Shown: positions 53,022 to 62,117, counted from the stretch's first letter. The stretch is DNA of 62,818 nucleotides from Lachnospiraceae bacterium (GCA_017622575.1 JAGAQU010000055.1:1-62818); one strand, 5' to 3'. Program-made: numbers and translations. Notes: generated by a model not told the origin, from the sequence alone.

Positions 53022-53930
53022 TTATACGCCGCTTATATTTTTTGCCTTCTCATATTCTTCCACCGTTGTCCCGATGATTTCACATGCATTTCTTATATCT
53101 GTGTGAAGATTTGCCATAACAGCTTCCACGCTCTTTGCCAAAGTTTTCAGTACGCCGACCTTCTCCCCTTCTTTTATACCTTCTTCCAATCCTTCTTCAT
53201 ACAGTGACTTCCTCACATACTCTTCATTGTACTCATAAATTGACATTGCCATTACCTCCGCTTTTTGCACCAGGAAAAACTCCTTTAATACATCCTTCTC
53301 TATGCAGGCATTGATTGCCTCCTCCACTGCCTTTTCCATTTTCATGGTCTCCAGGTTCTTCCGAACCTGTGCCACAAAAAAAGAATATCCGGCAAGTGTT
53401 TTACATTTCTCCATCAGTTTTTTATTCTGCCCGTAATTAATGTTGATCGTGCGCACCGTCAGCTCGATACAGCCCTCTTTCCCATCCTCAAAGGAATCCG
53501 ACAGCTTCTGCGTAAATTCCTCTTCCTTGCGCTCGAGGCCATTGTAAAACACAATATAATGCGGTGCCGGTATCATGATTTTCTTCCGGATGCTCAAGTC
53601 CACATCCTTCACATATTTCTTATAAAGGTCTGCAAAATAAAGAAATCCCCCAAGCGCCATATTGGGGCAATAGGATGACTGGTGTTCAAACAGGCACATG
53701 TTGCTGTCAATCACAAAGGATATGTTATTTTTCATCTTCATATAAATGGCATTTTCCAGTGTGTTGACAATCAGGTCATCCTCATTGGTGTAGTCCGTAT
53801 CATTCAATGCATTATAAAGCTCCAGCAGCCTTTTCTTGTCTCTAAACAGTATCCGGAATACCCTGTCCTTATAGGTATGGTATACCGCCGGTTCCTCCGC
53901 CACGATATTCAGTCGCAGTTCTTCATACAT
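53022..53930 (-). CDS. Rpn/PD-(D/E)XK-like protein
   Basis: A 302-residue protein of a type common in Lachnospiraceae and related to the Rpn nucleases. The N-terminus has the usual D-R-V-F-R-I-L-F and D-K-K-R-L-L-E-L-Y-N-A-L-N, followed by the nuclease-like core S-F-V-I-D and F-E-H-Q-S. The C-terminal part is helical with repeated E-G-L-E-E-G-I-K-E-G-E. The ATG at 53930 follows GGAG; a longer frame upstream looks non-coding. It differs clearly from the gene at 8982-9710, so they are not recent copies. Upstream, at 54054-54067, lies a GTGCCG/CGGCAC palindrome. Confidence 0.75.
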   Translation of the reverse strand: MYEELRLNIVAEEPAVYHTYKDRVFRILFRDKKRLLELYNALNDTDYTNEDDLIVNTLENAIYMKMKNNISFVIDSNMCLFEHQSSYCPNMALGGFLYFADLYKKYVKDVDLSIRKKIMIPAPHYIVFYNGLERKEEEFTQKLSDSFEDGKEGCIELTVRTININYGQNKKLMEKCKTLAGYSFFVAQVRKNLETMKMEKAVEEAINACIEKDVLKEFFLVQKAEVMAMSIYEYNEEYVRKSLYEEGLEEGIKEGEKVGVLKTLAKSVEAVMANLHTDIRNACEIIGTTVEEYEKAKNISGV

Positions 53931-54235
53931 ATTTTCTTTCTCCTTTCGTACGGCAGGGAACATACCCGGCCATTCTTCGAAAGACTCTGCCTGATTCCCT
54001 GCTTTATTCAGATAATTAATTGGGTAAAAAGCAAGGATTTCAAAACAGATCATGTGCCGGTCGGCACGCTTTAGAAAAAAGATTCGATGTACGAATTTCC
54101 GTCAGAATATCTATGCTCTGATTTGATTGTAACAGATGGTTTTACCGGCAGTCAATACAAATTTAGTATTATTCCATTCTTTTTTTATATGCCCGATTAT
54201 GCGCCTTATGGGCAGGAGAACTCATTTTGGTTTCC

Positions 54236-54471
54236 TATACCCTCGTCTTTAAAGCTTTCGAGTTACTGGAGGGTATTTCAAGCGTTTTCCCTTTCATATA
54301 CCCTCGCAAGCAGACAGTTCAAGCCCTATTTTACTTCATTTATTCTTTTTCAGATGCTTGGAGGCTTACAGCGAGGGTATAGGCACCCATCCTGTGCTCT
54401 CATACCCTTCCTTCACATTTCAGGGCTTTTCCGAGGGTACAGCAAGCACTTCCGGGGCTTATATACCCTTC
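54236..54471. repeat. Array of alternating inverted TATACCCTCG-like motifs
   Basis: Seven copies of a 9-10-mer close to TATACCCTCG alternate in orientation: 54236-54245 (+), 54268-54276 (-), 54297-54306 (+), 54372-54381 (-), 54402-54410 (+), 54432-54440 (-), 54462-54471 (+). Centres are about 30 nt apart, except one gap of 75 nt in the middle. Adjacent plus and minus copies can pair into stem-loops. The region is in a roughly 670-nt gap between the Rpn-like gene and a small ORF; the open frames across it show no coding character. Not recognised. Confidence 0.7.
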
Positions 54472-54601
54472 TCCCATCATAATAAGTGGATTTTTAGATT
54501 TTCTATCCTCATCAGCATATCCTCATCAACTCCAATTGACAAATCTCTGAAATTTTTCTATGCTAAATTCACCACCAAAAATTAAAGTCAGGGATTTGTA
54601 T

Positions 54602-54793
54602 ATGGAAAATCAATATTTCAATGAATCACTTCAAAATTTTGTCAGGGATTTTGCTTACGGGGGTGCCATCCGACACCTTGTCGACCTTGGCTATGATACA
54701 GACAGAATCATCAAGGAATATCACTATCCCCTTCCCAGAGATGTGATAAGTAAAATGGTTCAGGACCATCTTGACGGCAATAAAAATCAATAG
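54602..54793 (+). CDS. Small conserved-looking protein, function unknown
   Basis: A 63-residue protein with F-V-R-D-F-A-Y-G-G-A-I-R-H-L-V-D-L-G-Y and later Y-P-L-P-R-D-V-I-S-K-M-V. The G-G-A-I-R-H-L pattern recurs in small Clostridia proteins as far as I recall, so I take it as real. It has no signal peptide or membrane segment. The ATG at 54602 is chosen by the homology-like start; a CAGGGA site lies about 9 nt upstream. A strong hairpin follows. Confidence 0.55.
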   Translation: MENQYFNESLQNFVRDFAYGGAIRHLVDLGYDTDRIIKEYHYPLPRDVISKMVQDHLDGNKNQ

Positions 54794-54834
54794 CTGTCCC
54801 TTAGAATTATTAGTTTTTAAAGAGCAGAAGCACA

Positions 54835-54889
54835 GCAGGCGGCGGACAATATTTATCTATACAAACAGAAAATATTGTCCGCCGCCTGC
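54835..54889. terminator. Long GC-rich hairpin between convergent genes
   Basis: A perfect 20-bp stem (54835-54854 with 54870-54889) with a 15-nt loop, about 40 nt past the small ORF and 30 nt before the stop of the minus-strand aminotransferase. T tracts are weak on both sides. Confidence 0.7.
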
Positions 54890-54920
54890 GTCCTTATATC
54901 TTTAACACTTTCTCGATACC

Positions 54921-56093
54921 TTATTTCTTCTCTTCCCTTAACCGGCTGATAAAATGCCCGATCTTATCCATGGCAATCTTCAGATTCTCCAAGGAATACG
55001 CATAGGAAATTCGAAGGAAGCCCTCTCCACAGTCCCCGAAAGCCGTACCGGGAACGACAGCTACCTTCTCTTCTCTAAGCAGTCTTTCCGCAAACTCTTC
55101 GCTGGTCATTCCAAACTCTTTGATACAGGGAAATACATAGAAGGCGCCATACGGTTCAAAGCACTGCAATCCCATCTCTTTAAAGGCATTCATAAGAAAT
55201 CTTCTTCTCTGATTATAGGACTCGCGCATCATTGCCACATCCTCGTCTCCGTTGCGCAGAGCCTCCACAGCGGCATACTGGCTGGTAGTAGGTGCACACA
55301 TAATGGCAAACTGATGGATTTTCACCATCTGCTCCATAATAACAGCAGGCGCACAGGCATAGCCAAGTCTCCATCCCGTCATGGCATAGGCCTTGGAAAA
55401 ACCATTGATCAACACAGTTCTTTCCTGCATACCGGGAAGACTGACAATAGATACATGTTTGCCCTTGTAGCTGAGTTCCGCGTAAATTTCATCGGAGATC
55501 ACAAAAAGATCCTTTTCACGGATGATTTCTGCTATTTCTTCCAAATCCTTCTGCTCCATAATGGCTCCCGTAGGATTGTTGGGGAACGGAAGAATCAGGA
55601 TCTTTGTCTTATCGGTAATGGCATCCCGCAATTCCTGTGCAGTAAGTCTGAATTCATTTTCTTCCTTCAGCTCAATAATAACGGGAACGGCATCTGCCAG
55701 GATAGCGCATGGTTCGTAGGAAACATAACTTGGCTGAGGGATCAGCACTTCCTCTCCCGGATTGATCATGGCGCGAAGTGCCAGATCGATGGCCTCGGAG
55801 CCTCCTACTGTTACAAGCACTTCTTTCATGGGATCATAGGAAACACCCTGAGTCCTTTTTATGTATCTGGTAATCTCGGTCCTAAGCTCCTTAAGACCTG
55901 CATTGGATGTATAAAAGGTTCTTCCTTTTTCCAGGGAATAAATGCCCTCATCCCTGATGTGCCAGGGTGTGTCAAAATCAGGTTCCCCCACACCCAGCGA
56001 GATAGCGTCCTCCATCTCATTTACGATATCAAAAAATTTGCGGATACCGGAGGGCTTGATATCCACGATCTTATCTGCTAACGGATTTCTCAT
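54921..56093 (-). CDS. Class I/II aminotransferase
   Basis: A 390-residue PLP aminotransferase of fold type I. V-G-E-P-D-F-D-T-P near residue 37, P-N-N-P-T-G at about residue 170, the PLP lysine in N-G-F-S-K-A-Y-A-M-T-G-W-R (about residue 233) and R-I-S-Y-A near the end are standard. This aspartate/aromatic-type subgroup includes PatA; substrate unknown. It overlaps the Lrp regulator gene by ATGA, so that regulator probably controls it according to an amino acid signal. Confidence 0.9.
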   Translation of the reverse strand: MRNPLADKIVDIKPSGIRKFFDIVNEMEDAISLGVGEPDFDTPWHIRDEGIYSLEKGRTFYTSNAGLKELRTEITRYIKRTQGVSYDPMKEVLVTVGGSEAIDLALRAMINPGEEVLIPQPSYVSYEPCAILADAVPVIIELKEENEFRLTAQELRDAITDKTKILILPFPNNPTGAIMEQKDLEEIAEIIREKDLFVISDEIYAELSYKGKHVSIVSLPGMQERTVLINGFSKAYAMTGWRLGYACAPAVIMEQMVKIHQFAIMCAPTTSQYAAVEALRNGDEDVAMMRESYNQRRRFLMNAFKEMGLQCFEPYGAFYVFPCIKEFGMTSEEFAERLLREEKVAVVPGTAFGDCGEGFLRISYAYSLENLKIAMDKIGHFISRLREEKK

Positions 56094-56572
56094 GGTGTCA
56101 CTTTCTCCCTTGTATCTTCATATTTTTTTGTCAAAATCGTACCGTGATCTTTGTATTTTTTAAGCACAAAATGTGTCGCCGTACTGAGGACACCATCAAG
56201 TGTGGATAGCTTCTCGGATACAAAGCTGGAAACTGCCTTTAAGCTCTTTCCGTCAAGGCTCACCAGAAGGTCATAACCGCCGGAAATCAGATACACGCTG
56301 TTCACTTCAGGATATTTGTAAATTCTTTCTGCAATATTGTCATAGCCCTGACCCCTCTGGGGAGTGATCCTTACCTCGATCAGTGCCGTCACCTTTTCTA
56401 TAGAGGTTTTTTCCCAGTCTATCATGGTGTGATATCCGCAGATGATACCCTCCTCTTCCATAGCCTTTAATTCATTGGCAACATCTATTTCTTCCACTCC
56501 TAAAATAACGGCCAGCTCATGAATATCAATACGGCTGTTCTTTTCAATAATCGCTAAAATCTGTTCTCTCAT
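56090..56572 (-). CDS. Lrp/AsnC-family regulator
   Basis: A 160-residue regulator. The N-terminal helix-turn-helix (about residues 1-50, L-A-V-I-L-G-V-E-E-I-D-V-A-N-E-L) is followed by the RAM ligand domain (V-T-A-L-I-E-V-R-I-T-P, Y-L-I-S-G-G-Y-D-L-L). Such proteins form octamers and sense amino acids. It lies 14 nt after the HypE-like gene and overlaps the aminotransferase by 4 nt. Confidence 0.9.
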   Translation of the reverse strand: MREQILAIIEKNSRIDIHELAVILGVEEIDVANELKAMEEEGIICGYHTMIDWEKTSIEKVTALIEVRITPQRGQGYDNIAERIYKYPEVNSVYLISGGYDLLVSLDGKSLKAVSSFVSEKLSTLDGVLSTATHFVLKKYKDHGTILTKKYEDTREKVTP

Positions 56573-56586
56573 TGTAAGAGTCCTCC

Positions 56587-57624
56587 TTAACTAAATGATA
56601 CTTTTAATATTTCATCCGGTTTCGTAGGTTCTAAGAATCTGACTTCCTCTTCATTCCGGATAATCTTGTCATTACTACCGGTGGTCTTACCGATCACCGC
56701 CGCAGAAACACCTGTTTCCTTTAATCCTTCCACCAGTTCTTCGCCGTCAGAAGCCGCAATCAGAAGGCTTCCTCCCGATAAAAGCTCATAAGGATTCAGA
56801 TCATAAAACTCACAGATCTCTATGGTTTCCTGCTTCACAGGTATTTTCTTTAAATCAATGGAAAGTCCAACGCCCATACTCCTTGAAAGCTCCCACAAAC
56901 CTCCAAACACACCGCCATTTCTAATGTCGTGCATGGTATAAACGCCGGACTTAAGGGCGGTGGCGGCCTCCGGCAGGATTGGGAGATACTTTTCAAATCC
57001 CTGTGCTGCCTTTATCAGGGGAAGAGGATATCTGGTAAGAAGCTCTTTCTCTTTTTCCCTCGCCAGAATCATGGTTCCTTCCAGTCCGATCCATTTCGTC
57101 ATTACAATATCGAGATCCGTAATGGATGCTCCTTTTTCAGATGCATGCGTCTGTATCAGAGCTCCTGCCTCATCTGTGATCGGTTTTCCCAATGCGGTAA
57201 CTGTAATGACAGGATTTATTACTCCGGATGATACCTCGGTATGCCCTCCCGCTATCTGTATCGCAAGTTCTGCACAGGCATTCTCTATCTGCCGCATCAA
57301 TTCCTGTAACAGCACTTCCTCCGATCTCTCCGGCAATACAAGGCAGATCATTATGGCAAAGCATTCTGATCCTCCGGCTGCCAGATTATTTACCGCCGAA
57401 AACACTGCCATAGTTCCGGCATCCCTCACCGGAAGTGTCACTGTCTCTGAAGATGCCGCAAAATACTTATGTGTCCTCTCCTCATGAGACACAAAATCCT
57501 CACACTGGAAAAAGGCACAGTCTGACCCTATTCCTGCACCTTTTATGACTTCTTTCCTCTTTGTATTGATATTTTTTAAAACGGAACGCTTTAACACGTT
57601 TTCGGATATTTTTCCTGTTTTCAT
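56587..57624 (-). CDS. AIR synthase-related (PurM/HypE-like) ATP-binding protein
   Basis: A 345-residue protein of the PurM/HypE/SelD superfamily. The N-terminal ATPase half shows G-I-G-S-D-C-A-F near residue 31, G-T-M-A-V-F-S-A-V-N-N-L-A-A-G-G and G-G-H-T-E-V-S. The C-terminal half has M-H-D-I-R-N-G-G-V-F-G-G-L-W-E-L. The family activates carbonyl or carbamoyl groups with ATP. It resembles HypE in layout, but lacks the HypE C-terminal Cys (P-R-I-C), so it should not be called hydrogenase maturation. It heads an operon with the Lrp regulator and aminotransferase. Confidence 0.82.
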   Translation of the reverse strand: MKTGKISENVLKRSVLKNINTKRKEVIKGAGIGSDCAFFQCEDFVSHEERTHKYFAASSETVTLPVRDAGTMAVFSAVNNLAAGGSECFAIMICLVLPERSEEVLLQELMRQIENACAELAIQIAGGHTEVSSGVINPVITVTALGKPITDEAGALIQTHASEKGASITDLDIVMTKWIGLEGTMILAREKEKELLTRYPLPLIKAAQGFEKYLPILPEAATALKSGVYTMHDIRNGGVFGGLWELSRSMGVGLSIDLKKIPVKQETIEICEFYDLNPYELLSGGSLLIAASDGEELVEGLKETGVSAAVIGKTTGSNDKIIRNEEEVRFLEPTKPDEILKVSFS

Positions 57625-57665
57625 TGCTGCCTCGCTCTATCACTTACAATGAGGCAACCGGATAA

Positions 57666-59204
57666 CTACTGTGCCGGTGCCTCTGCTGCCGGTATTTCCG
57701 CCGGGGCCGGTGGTGCCTGCTCCTGTGCTGCCTGAGGATCAGGGGCCGTAGGAGGCGCCGCCGCGGCCGCAAGAGCTGCCGCCACATTTTTCACATGGTC
57801 TATGTTATTGGTAGAAATCGCTGCCATGATCTCATTATAAGCATTCGGGTCCGCAGTTGCAACACCAACTGTTGCCGATCTCGGAGTCATCTTATAGGTA
57901 CTGGAATTTACCATCTCTCTGCTGACCTGCTCCCCGTTTTCATAAACAACTTTCCAAAGATTTGCCTTATATCCGACATGAGCAGACTGGACCGTTACCG
58001 ACCCTACAGGGGCAGAAGCATCCGTATAGATCACTTCGGTATCAGGATAAGTCTTACTGACCACTTCACTCTCATAAGCTACGCTGTGGTCTTCATCTCT
58101 TGTCTCTTCACCGTAAATCACAAAACCGATCTGCTTGTCATCGGTTGTATAGCCCTCAATGTAAATGGGCGCACTTGTGTTGTTGACAAACTTAAAATCT
58201 TTCCCAGCTGACTCTGAGATTGCCGCATCTGCGGAAGGATCCACATAGGTGACGATCATGGAATGATTATGTCTCTCTGTCACCTGAAGCTCCGATAAGA
58301 GCACAGCATTATAAAGTGTAGTGGAAACCTGACAGATTCCGCCGCCAAGGCTGTCAACTACCTGTCCGTTCAAATAAGAGCCTGCCATATAATATCCGTT
58401 TTCCTGAGTAAAAGGAGAAACGGTATCATAAGTAGAAAATTCCTCTCCCGGATAAAGAGTCGTTCCGTTGATCAAAGCACATCCGTTTCTCACGTTAGCG
58501 CTTCTCGAGGAACCTGACGTCTTAAAGCTGGTCGTAAAACTGCCAAGTACATCTTTTACTCTGGAAAGTTCCTCTTTCGAACCGAGAGGCTCATCCACCG
58601 CAACCACAAGGTCAATCGAAGTATCCTCACCGTTCCAACCACCTGCAAAGAAATCACAGATCAGAGACAGGGAGGCATTTTCATCCACCACTATTCCCGT
58701 CTGCCCCTCATGAATGACAAATTCATCATTCTCCCTGGACAAAGTGGCATTTCTCGCCTCTACATTATAAACAGCACACTGATCAGACAGTACATGCTTG
58801 ACAAGCTCCCTGTCCACATTAAATTGAAGAGTCAATCTTCTGTTTTCAAATTGAAGATCTTTCTTTATCTTATAGCGCTCTACAATATTTCCTTTTTTGC
58901 CGATAGATGCCGCTTCCTCAAGTATCTCCGGATTGCTCCAGTAAAGTCCTATGTCTCCCGGCGTGATTGTCACCTCATGATCACCGGTCATTTTCAATGT
59001 AATATTTTTTTGAAGAAGTTCTTCCACATATTCATTTACCATGCCTTCCGCTTCTTCAATTGTCTTACCTTCCAGAGAAATATCGTTGAGATAAATCCCG
59101 GCCGAAATTGTATTTTTTTCACTTGCATACACCTGCTGATCAAAAGTACCAAGTACCCATATCATAATACCAAAGCAGGCGATTACACGTAATATTTTTT
59201 TCAT
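57666..59204 (-). CDS. VanW-family envelope protein
   Basis: A 512-residue exported protein. An N-terminal signal or anchor helix (residues 1-27) is followed by two peptidoglycan-binding-like repeats (about 30-215) and the VanW domain (about 235-370), with L-Y-P-G-E-E-F-S-T-Y, G-G-G-I-C-Q-V-S-T-T-L-Y-N-A-V and E-R-H-N-H-S. The C-terminal 45 residues are rich in Ala, Pro, Gln and Glu and probably cross the wall. The function of VanW is not known; the name comes from a vancomycin resistance cluster and does not imply resistance here. It is a single gene. Confidence 0.88.
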   Translation of the reverse strand: MKKILRVIACFGIMIWVLGTFDQQVYASEKNTISAGIYLNDISLEGKTIEEAEGMVNEYVEELLQKNITLKMTGDHEVTITPGDIGLYWSNPEILEEAASIGKKGNIVERYKIKKDLQFENRRLTLQFNVDRELVKHVLSDQCAVYNVEARNATLSRENDEFVIHEGQTGIVVDENASLSLICDFFAGGWNGEDTSIDLVVAVDEPLGSKEELSRVKDVLGSFTTSFKTSGSSRSANVRNGCALINGTTLYPGEEFSTYDTVSPFTQENGYYMAGSYLNGQVVDSLGGGICQVSTTLYNAVLLSELQVTERHNHSMIVTYVDPSADAAISESAGKDFKFVNNTSAPIYIEGYTTDDKQIGFVIYGEETRDEDHSVAYESEVVSKTYPDTEVIYTDASAPVGSVTVQSAHVGYKANLWKVVYENGEQVSREMVNSSTYKMTPRSATVGVATADPNAYNEIMAAISTNNIDHVKNVAAALAAAAAPPTAPDPQAAQEQAPPAPAEIPAAEAPAQ

Positions 59205-59383
59205 AATGGCTCCTCTTATTGCCTTACTAAACTAAATATGCTAAAGTTGGAATTATCATAGCAAGTATCAATAATATAATGATGACAGAGGAAATGATTC
59301 TCTTATTTTTGCTGCTGTTGAAATTGAACATAATTAACGCCTCGATTTTGTAAATGATACATTTTCTTGAAAGGATATTATAT

Positions 59384-59992
59384 ATGAAGTTCCCTATTTT
59401 TGCAAGTTTTATCGTTTTCTGTATATGGCTTTCCTATGAACTTCATAAAAGCCGAAGACGTCAGGAAAGTACCGAAGAGTCCTTCTGGGAAAAAGAAAGC
59501 AGAGCCAACAATACACGCCGCAAGTCTCTCGATGACCTAAATTATATCACCATCCCCTTCGATTCTCTTCCAATGGATGTCATGAAGGATGATCCCGTGG
59601 TCAGCGAGTGTCATGATATCCTGCATACCATATCGGAAGGACCCATCGTAAACTTAACAGGTATCAGCAATACTGATTTGAAATTAAAATACGGTGCTCC
59701 TAACATAGACCTTCTGACTCTCTATGATCAGCGCTATACTACCCTTGCAAGAACCCTTCAGAGGCTTGCAACGGCACTGTATGATCATACTTATGTGAAA
59801 GAAGCCAAAACGGTTCTGGAATTTGCCATAGAGACAAAAACCGATGTCAGTGCCTCCTATAAACTGCTTGCAGAAATTTATCAGGAAACCGGAGAAAAGG
59901 GCAAAATCCGTAATCTGATTCCTGTTGCCGAGGGACTTAACTCAGCTTTATCTGCACATATCGTCTCTTTTCTGAATTCTATGGCAGAATGA
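59384..59992 (+). CDS. Membrane-anchored protein with helical repeat region, function unknown
   Basis: A 202-residue protein with one N-terminal helix (residues 3-18) followed by an Arg/Lys-rich stretch, so the rest is probably cytoplasmic. Residues about 100-200 are helical and look TPR-like (Y-K-L-L-A-E-I-Y-Q-E-T-G-E-K-G-K). The ATG at 59384 follows GAAAGGA by 8 nt. It is divergent from VanW and converges on the exonuclease gene. I do not recognise the family. Confidence 0.65.
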   Translation: MKFPIFASFIVFCIWLSYELHKSRRRQESTEESFWEKESRANNTRRKSLDDLNYITIPFDSLPMDVMKDDPVVSECHDILHTISEGPIVNLTGISNTDLKLKYGAPNIDLLTLYDQRYTTLARTLQRLATALYDHTYVKEAKTVLEFAIETKTDVSASYKLLAEIYQETGEKGKIRNLIPVAEGLNSALSAHIVSFLNSMAE

Positions 59993-60014
59993 AAAGGGCT
60001 GTCCTTCCTTGTCA

Positions 60015-60713
60015 CTATATCCGTCCGTACTTTAAAATGATCTTATCCGTAATACGACTCGCTTCACTTTTTGTCAGCTTGTCTATTTCATAGTCTATTT
60101 CTATTTTATGCTTCTCAGTCAGCTTATATAACCGTTCCATTTGCTTTTCCGTGATCGGGCAATCTCTTTTTACTTTATAGATCAGTGGGACAGGTTCATA
60201 GGCATCCTCATCCGGAAACTGTTTCGACAGCTTAAAGTATAACTCCGTTGCTGCCACGGCATCACTTGCCGCTCTGTGGGCATCATATGCAATTCCGTAA
60301 TATTCACACAGGCTGGTAAGTTTCTTACTCTCAAGCTCCGGCAGAAATCGTCTTGCAAGCTTCAAAGTATCAATTCCCCTTTTTTCAAATTCCAGATGCT
60401 GGTTGACAGCAGCCCTTTTCAGGAAAGAAAAATCAAACAGAATTTTGTGTCCAAGCAGTACATCATCACCGATAAAGGAAAGAAGAGAAGGAAGGACTTC
60501 CGCTATATCGGGCGCAATTTTCAGTTCTTCCTGCGTAATCCCGGTAAGCTGAACAATACGCTCATCCAGTTTCCTTCCCGGATTAATTAAGCGTTCAAAC
60601 CGGTCTGTTATTTTGCCGTCCCTGACCTTCACCGCACCAATCTCAATGATCCTGTCCAATTTAGGGTTCAGTCCTGTTGTTTCTGTATCTACCGCTGTAA
60701 AATCACAAATCAC
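60015..60713 (-). CDS. DEDDh 3'-5' exonuclease (DnaQ/epsilon-like)
   Basis: A 232-residue exonuclease. Catalytic residues: Asp and Glu in V-D-T-E-T-T-G (residues 8-14), Asp in I-L-F-D-F-S-F, and His and Asp in H-R-A-A-S-D-A at about 145. The C-terminal 60 residues are a helical extension with K-E-K-H-K-I-E-I-D type charge. Start is GTG at 60713. A stand-alone proofreading or repair nuclease; C-terminal region may bind DNA or a partner. Convergent with the preceding gene, tail to tail. Confidence 0.88.
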   Translation of the reverse strand: MICDFTAVDTETTGLNPKLDRIIEIGAVKVRDGKITDRFERLINPGRKLDERIVQLTGITQEELKIAPDIAEVLPSLLSFIGDDVLLGHKILFDFSFLKRAAVNQHLEFEKRGIDTLKLARRFLPELESKKLTSLCEYYGIAYDAHRAASDAVAATELYFKLSKQFPDEDAYEPVPLIYKVKRDCPITEKQMERLYKLTEKHKIEIDYEIDKLTKSEASRITDKIILKYGRI

Positions 60714-60776
60714 TCTTTTTTAACCTTTCTTTTACAACCAGTCAAAAAACTGCCTGCAAAAATCATCTTCCCAGAT

Positions 60777-60807
60777 AAAAAGGCGTATCAGCCTCGATAC
60801 GCCTTTT
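60777..60807 (-). terminator. Terminator of the dnaK-dnaJ operon
   Basis: GGCGTATC/GATACGCC stem flanked by A and T tracts (A5 on one side, T4CT5 on the other), immediately after the dnaJ stop codon. Confidence 0.85.
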
Positions 60808-60811
60808 CTTT

Positions 60812-61981
60812 TTATTTCCAGAATTTTTTCTTCTTTGACTCTTTACCGTCTGTGTTTTTCTCTGTTTCCACATTCTTCGCAGCATTTAAGCTGTCACCGG
60901 TAACTGCATCAAACTGCTTTAAAAGTTCCTTGGCTTCATGGGATAGTTTATCGGGTGTCTGAACCACCAGTGTCACATAATGATCACCCCGCACCTCTTT
61001 GTTTCTGAGAGACGGTACTCCTTTACCCTTCAATCTTACCTTGGTATCTGTCTGCGTGCCGGCCTTAACATCATAGATCACCTTGCCGTCCACCGTATCC
61101 ACTACAACTTCTCCTCCAAGTGCCGCAACCGCAAAGGAAATGGGAACAGATGAATAAATATTGTAATCCTGTCTCTGGAAAATGGGATGACGTCCTACAA
61201 TGACCTCCACGAGAAGATCTCCTCTGGGACCGCCATTTACACCCGGTTCTCCCTTTTCTCTGATACGGACGCTCTGACCATTGTCAATACCTGCAGGAAT
61301 AGACACCTGAATCTTCTTGCGGCTTGCAATGTAACCGGATCCATGACAATCGGGACACTTCTCCTTGATGACTTTGCCTGTACCGTTACAGTCAGGACAT
61401 GTCTGCACATTTCTCACAGTTCCAAAGAAGGATTGCTGGGTAAATACCACCTGGCCTTTTCCGCCGCACTTCGGGCAGGTCTCGGGACTTGTTCCCGGCT
61501 TTGCACCGTTGCCATGGCAGGTCTTACATTCATCCTTTAAGGTAAGTTCAATCTCCTTATCAACACCAAATACAGCTTCTTCAAAAGCAATCCGCACACT
61601 GGTGCGAATATTGGCTCCCTTCATGGGTCCGCTGTTTCCTCTGCTTCTCCGGCTGCCGCCAAAGAAATCGCCAAATATATCTCCGAAAATATCGCTGAAA
61701 TCTGTGCCGTTAAAGTCAAAGCCGCCAAAACCGCCACCGCCTGCTCCACCGTCAAAGGCTGCATGACCAAACTGATCATACTGTTTCCTCTTCTCCGGAT
61801 CACTTAAAATTGCATAAGCTTCGGAAGCCTCCTTAAATTTCTTTTCAGCTTCGGCATCACCCGGATTCATGTCGGGATGATATTTTTTGGCTAATGCCCT
61901 ATATGCCTTTTTAAGAGCTGCATCATCTGCATTCTTATCCACACCAAGGACTTCATAATAGTCCCGTTTCTGCTCTGCCAT
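60812..61981 (-). CDS. dnaJ: Chaperone protein DnaJ
   Basis: A 389-residue co-chaperone that stimulates the DnaK ATPase. The J-domain (residues 1-70) has K-Y-H-P-D-M with the HPD triad. A Gly/Phe-rich stretch follows (about 75-115). The zinc centre has four C-x-x-C-x-G-x-G repeats ([32 protein letters not shown]). The C-terminal substrate domain and a Lys-rich tail end the protein. It lies downstream of dnaK with two hairpins between them. Confidence 0.96.
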   Translation of the reverse strand: MAEQKRDYYEVLGVDKNADDAALKKAYRALAKKYHPDMNPGDAEAEKKFKEASEAYAILSDPEKRKQYDQFGHAAFDGGAGGGGFGGFDFNGTDFSDIFGDIFGDFFGGSRRSRGNSGPMKGANIRTSVRIAFEEAVFGVDKEIELTLKDECKTCHGNGAKPGTSPETCPKCGGKGQVVFTQQSFFGTVRNVQTCPDCNGTGKVIKEKCPDCHGSGYIASRKKIQVSIPAGIDNGQSVRIREKGEPGVNGGPRGDLLVEVIVGRHPIFQRQDYNIYSSVPISFAVAALGGEVVVDTVDGKVIYDVKAGTQTDTKVRLKGKGVPSLRNKEVRGDHYVTLVVQTPDKLSHEAKELLKQFDAVTGDSLNAAKNVETEKNTDGKESKKKKFWK

Positions 61982-62015
61982 TACTTAAACTCCTCTAATC
62001 TTAATAAACGCGCAA

Positions 62016-62098
62016 AGAAGAATGGCAACGCCATTCTTCTCGAGAAAGTCATAGTTCTTCTCAGGTGGCGTTTTGCCACCTGAGAAGAACTCTTTCTC
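62016..62098 (-). promoter_or_regulatory. Two stacked hairpins between dnaK and dnaJ
   Basis: Hairpin one: perfect 11-bp stem (62016-62026/62030-62040, 3-nt loop). Hairpin two: perfect 16-bp stem (62054-62069/62075-62090), extended by an outer 7-bp GAGAAAG/CTTTCTC pair to 62042-62098. They fill almost the entire gap. Neither has a T tract on the dnaJ side, so processing, stability control or partial termination is more likely than full stop. Confidence 0.75.
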
Positions 62099-62117
62099 GT
62101 TTTACCGCTTTTCTATT

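Noticed and set aside
54236..54471. CRISPR array
   Set aside because: Period is near 30 nt, but repeats are only 9-10 nt, alternate in orientation and have no cas genes nearby.
54087..54482. Possible 131-residue protein across the repeat array
   Set aside because: No ribosome binding site or domain; its odd composition comes from the alternating repeats.
54954..56081. Open frame of 375 codons antisense to the aminotransferase
   Set aside because: Low-complexity, His- and Ser-rich product without ribosome binding site; the other strand carries an intact aminotransferase.
56587..57624. Hydrogenase maturation factor HypE
   Set aside because: Overall fold fits, but the C-terminal Pro-Arg-Ile-Cys is absent and no other hyp gene is nearby.
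57666..59204. Vancomycin resistance gene
   Set aside because: VanW-domain proteins are common in Clostridia without any van ligase; no vanA/H/X-like genes are in the window.
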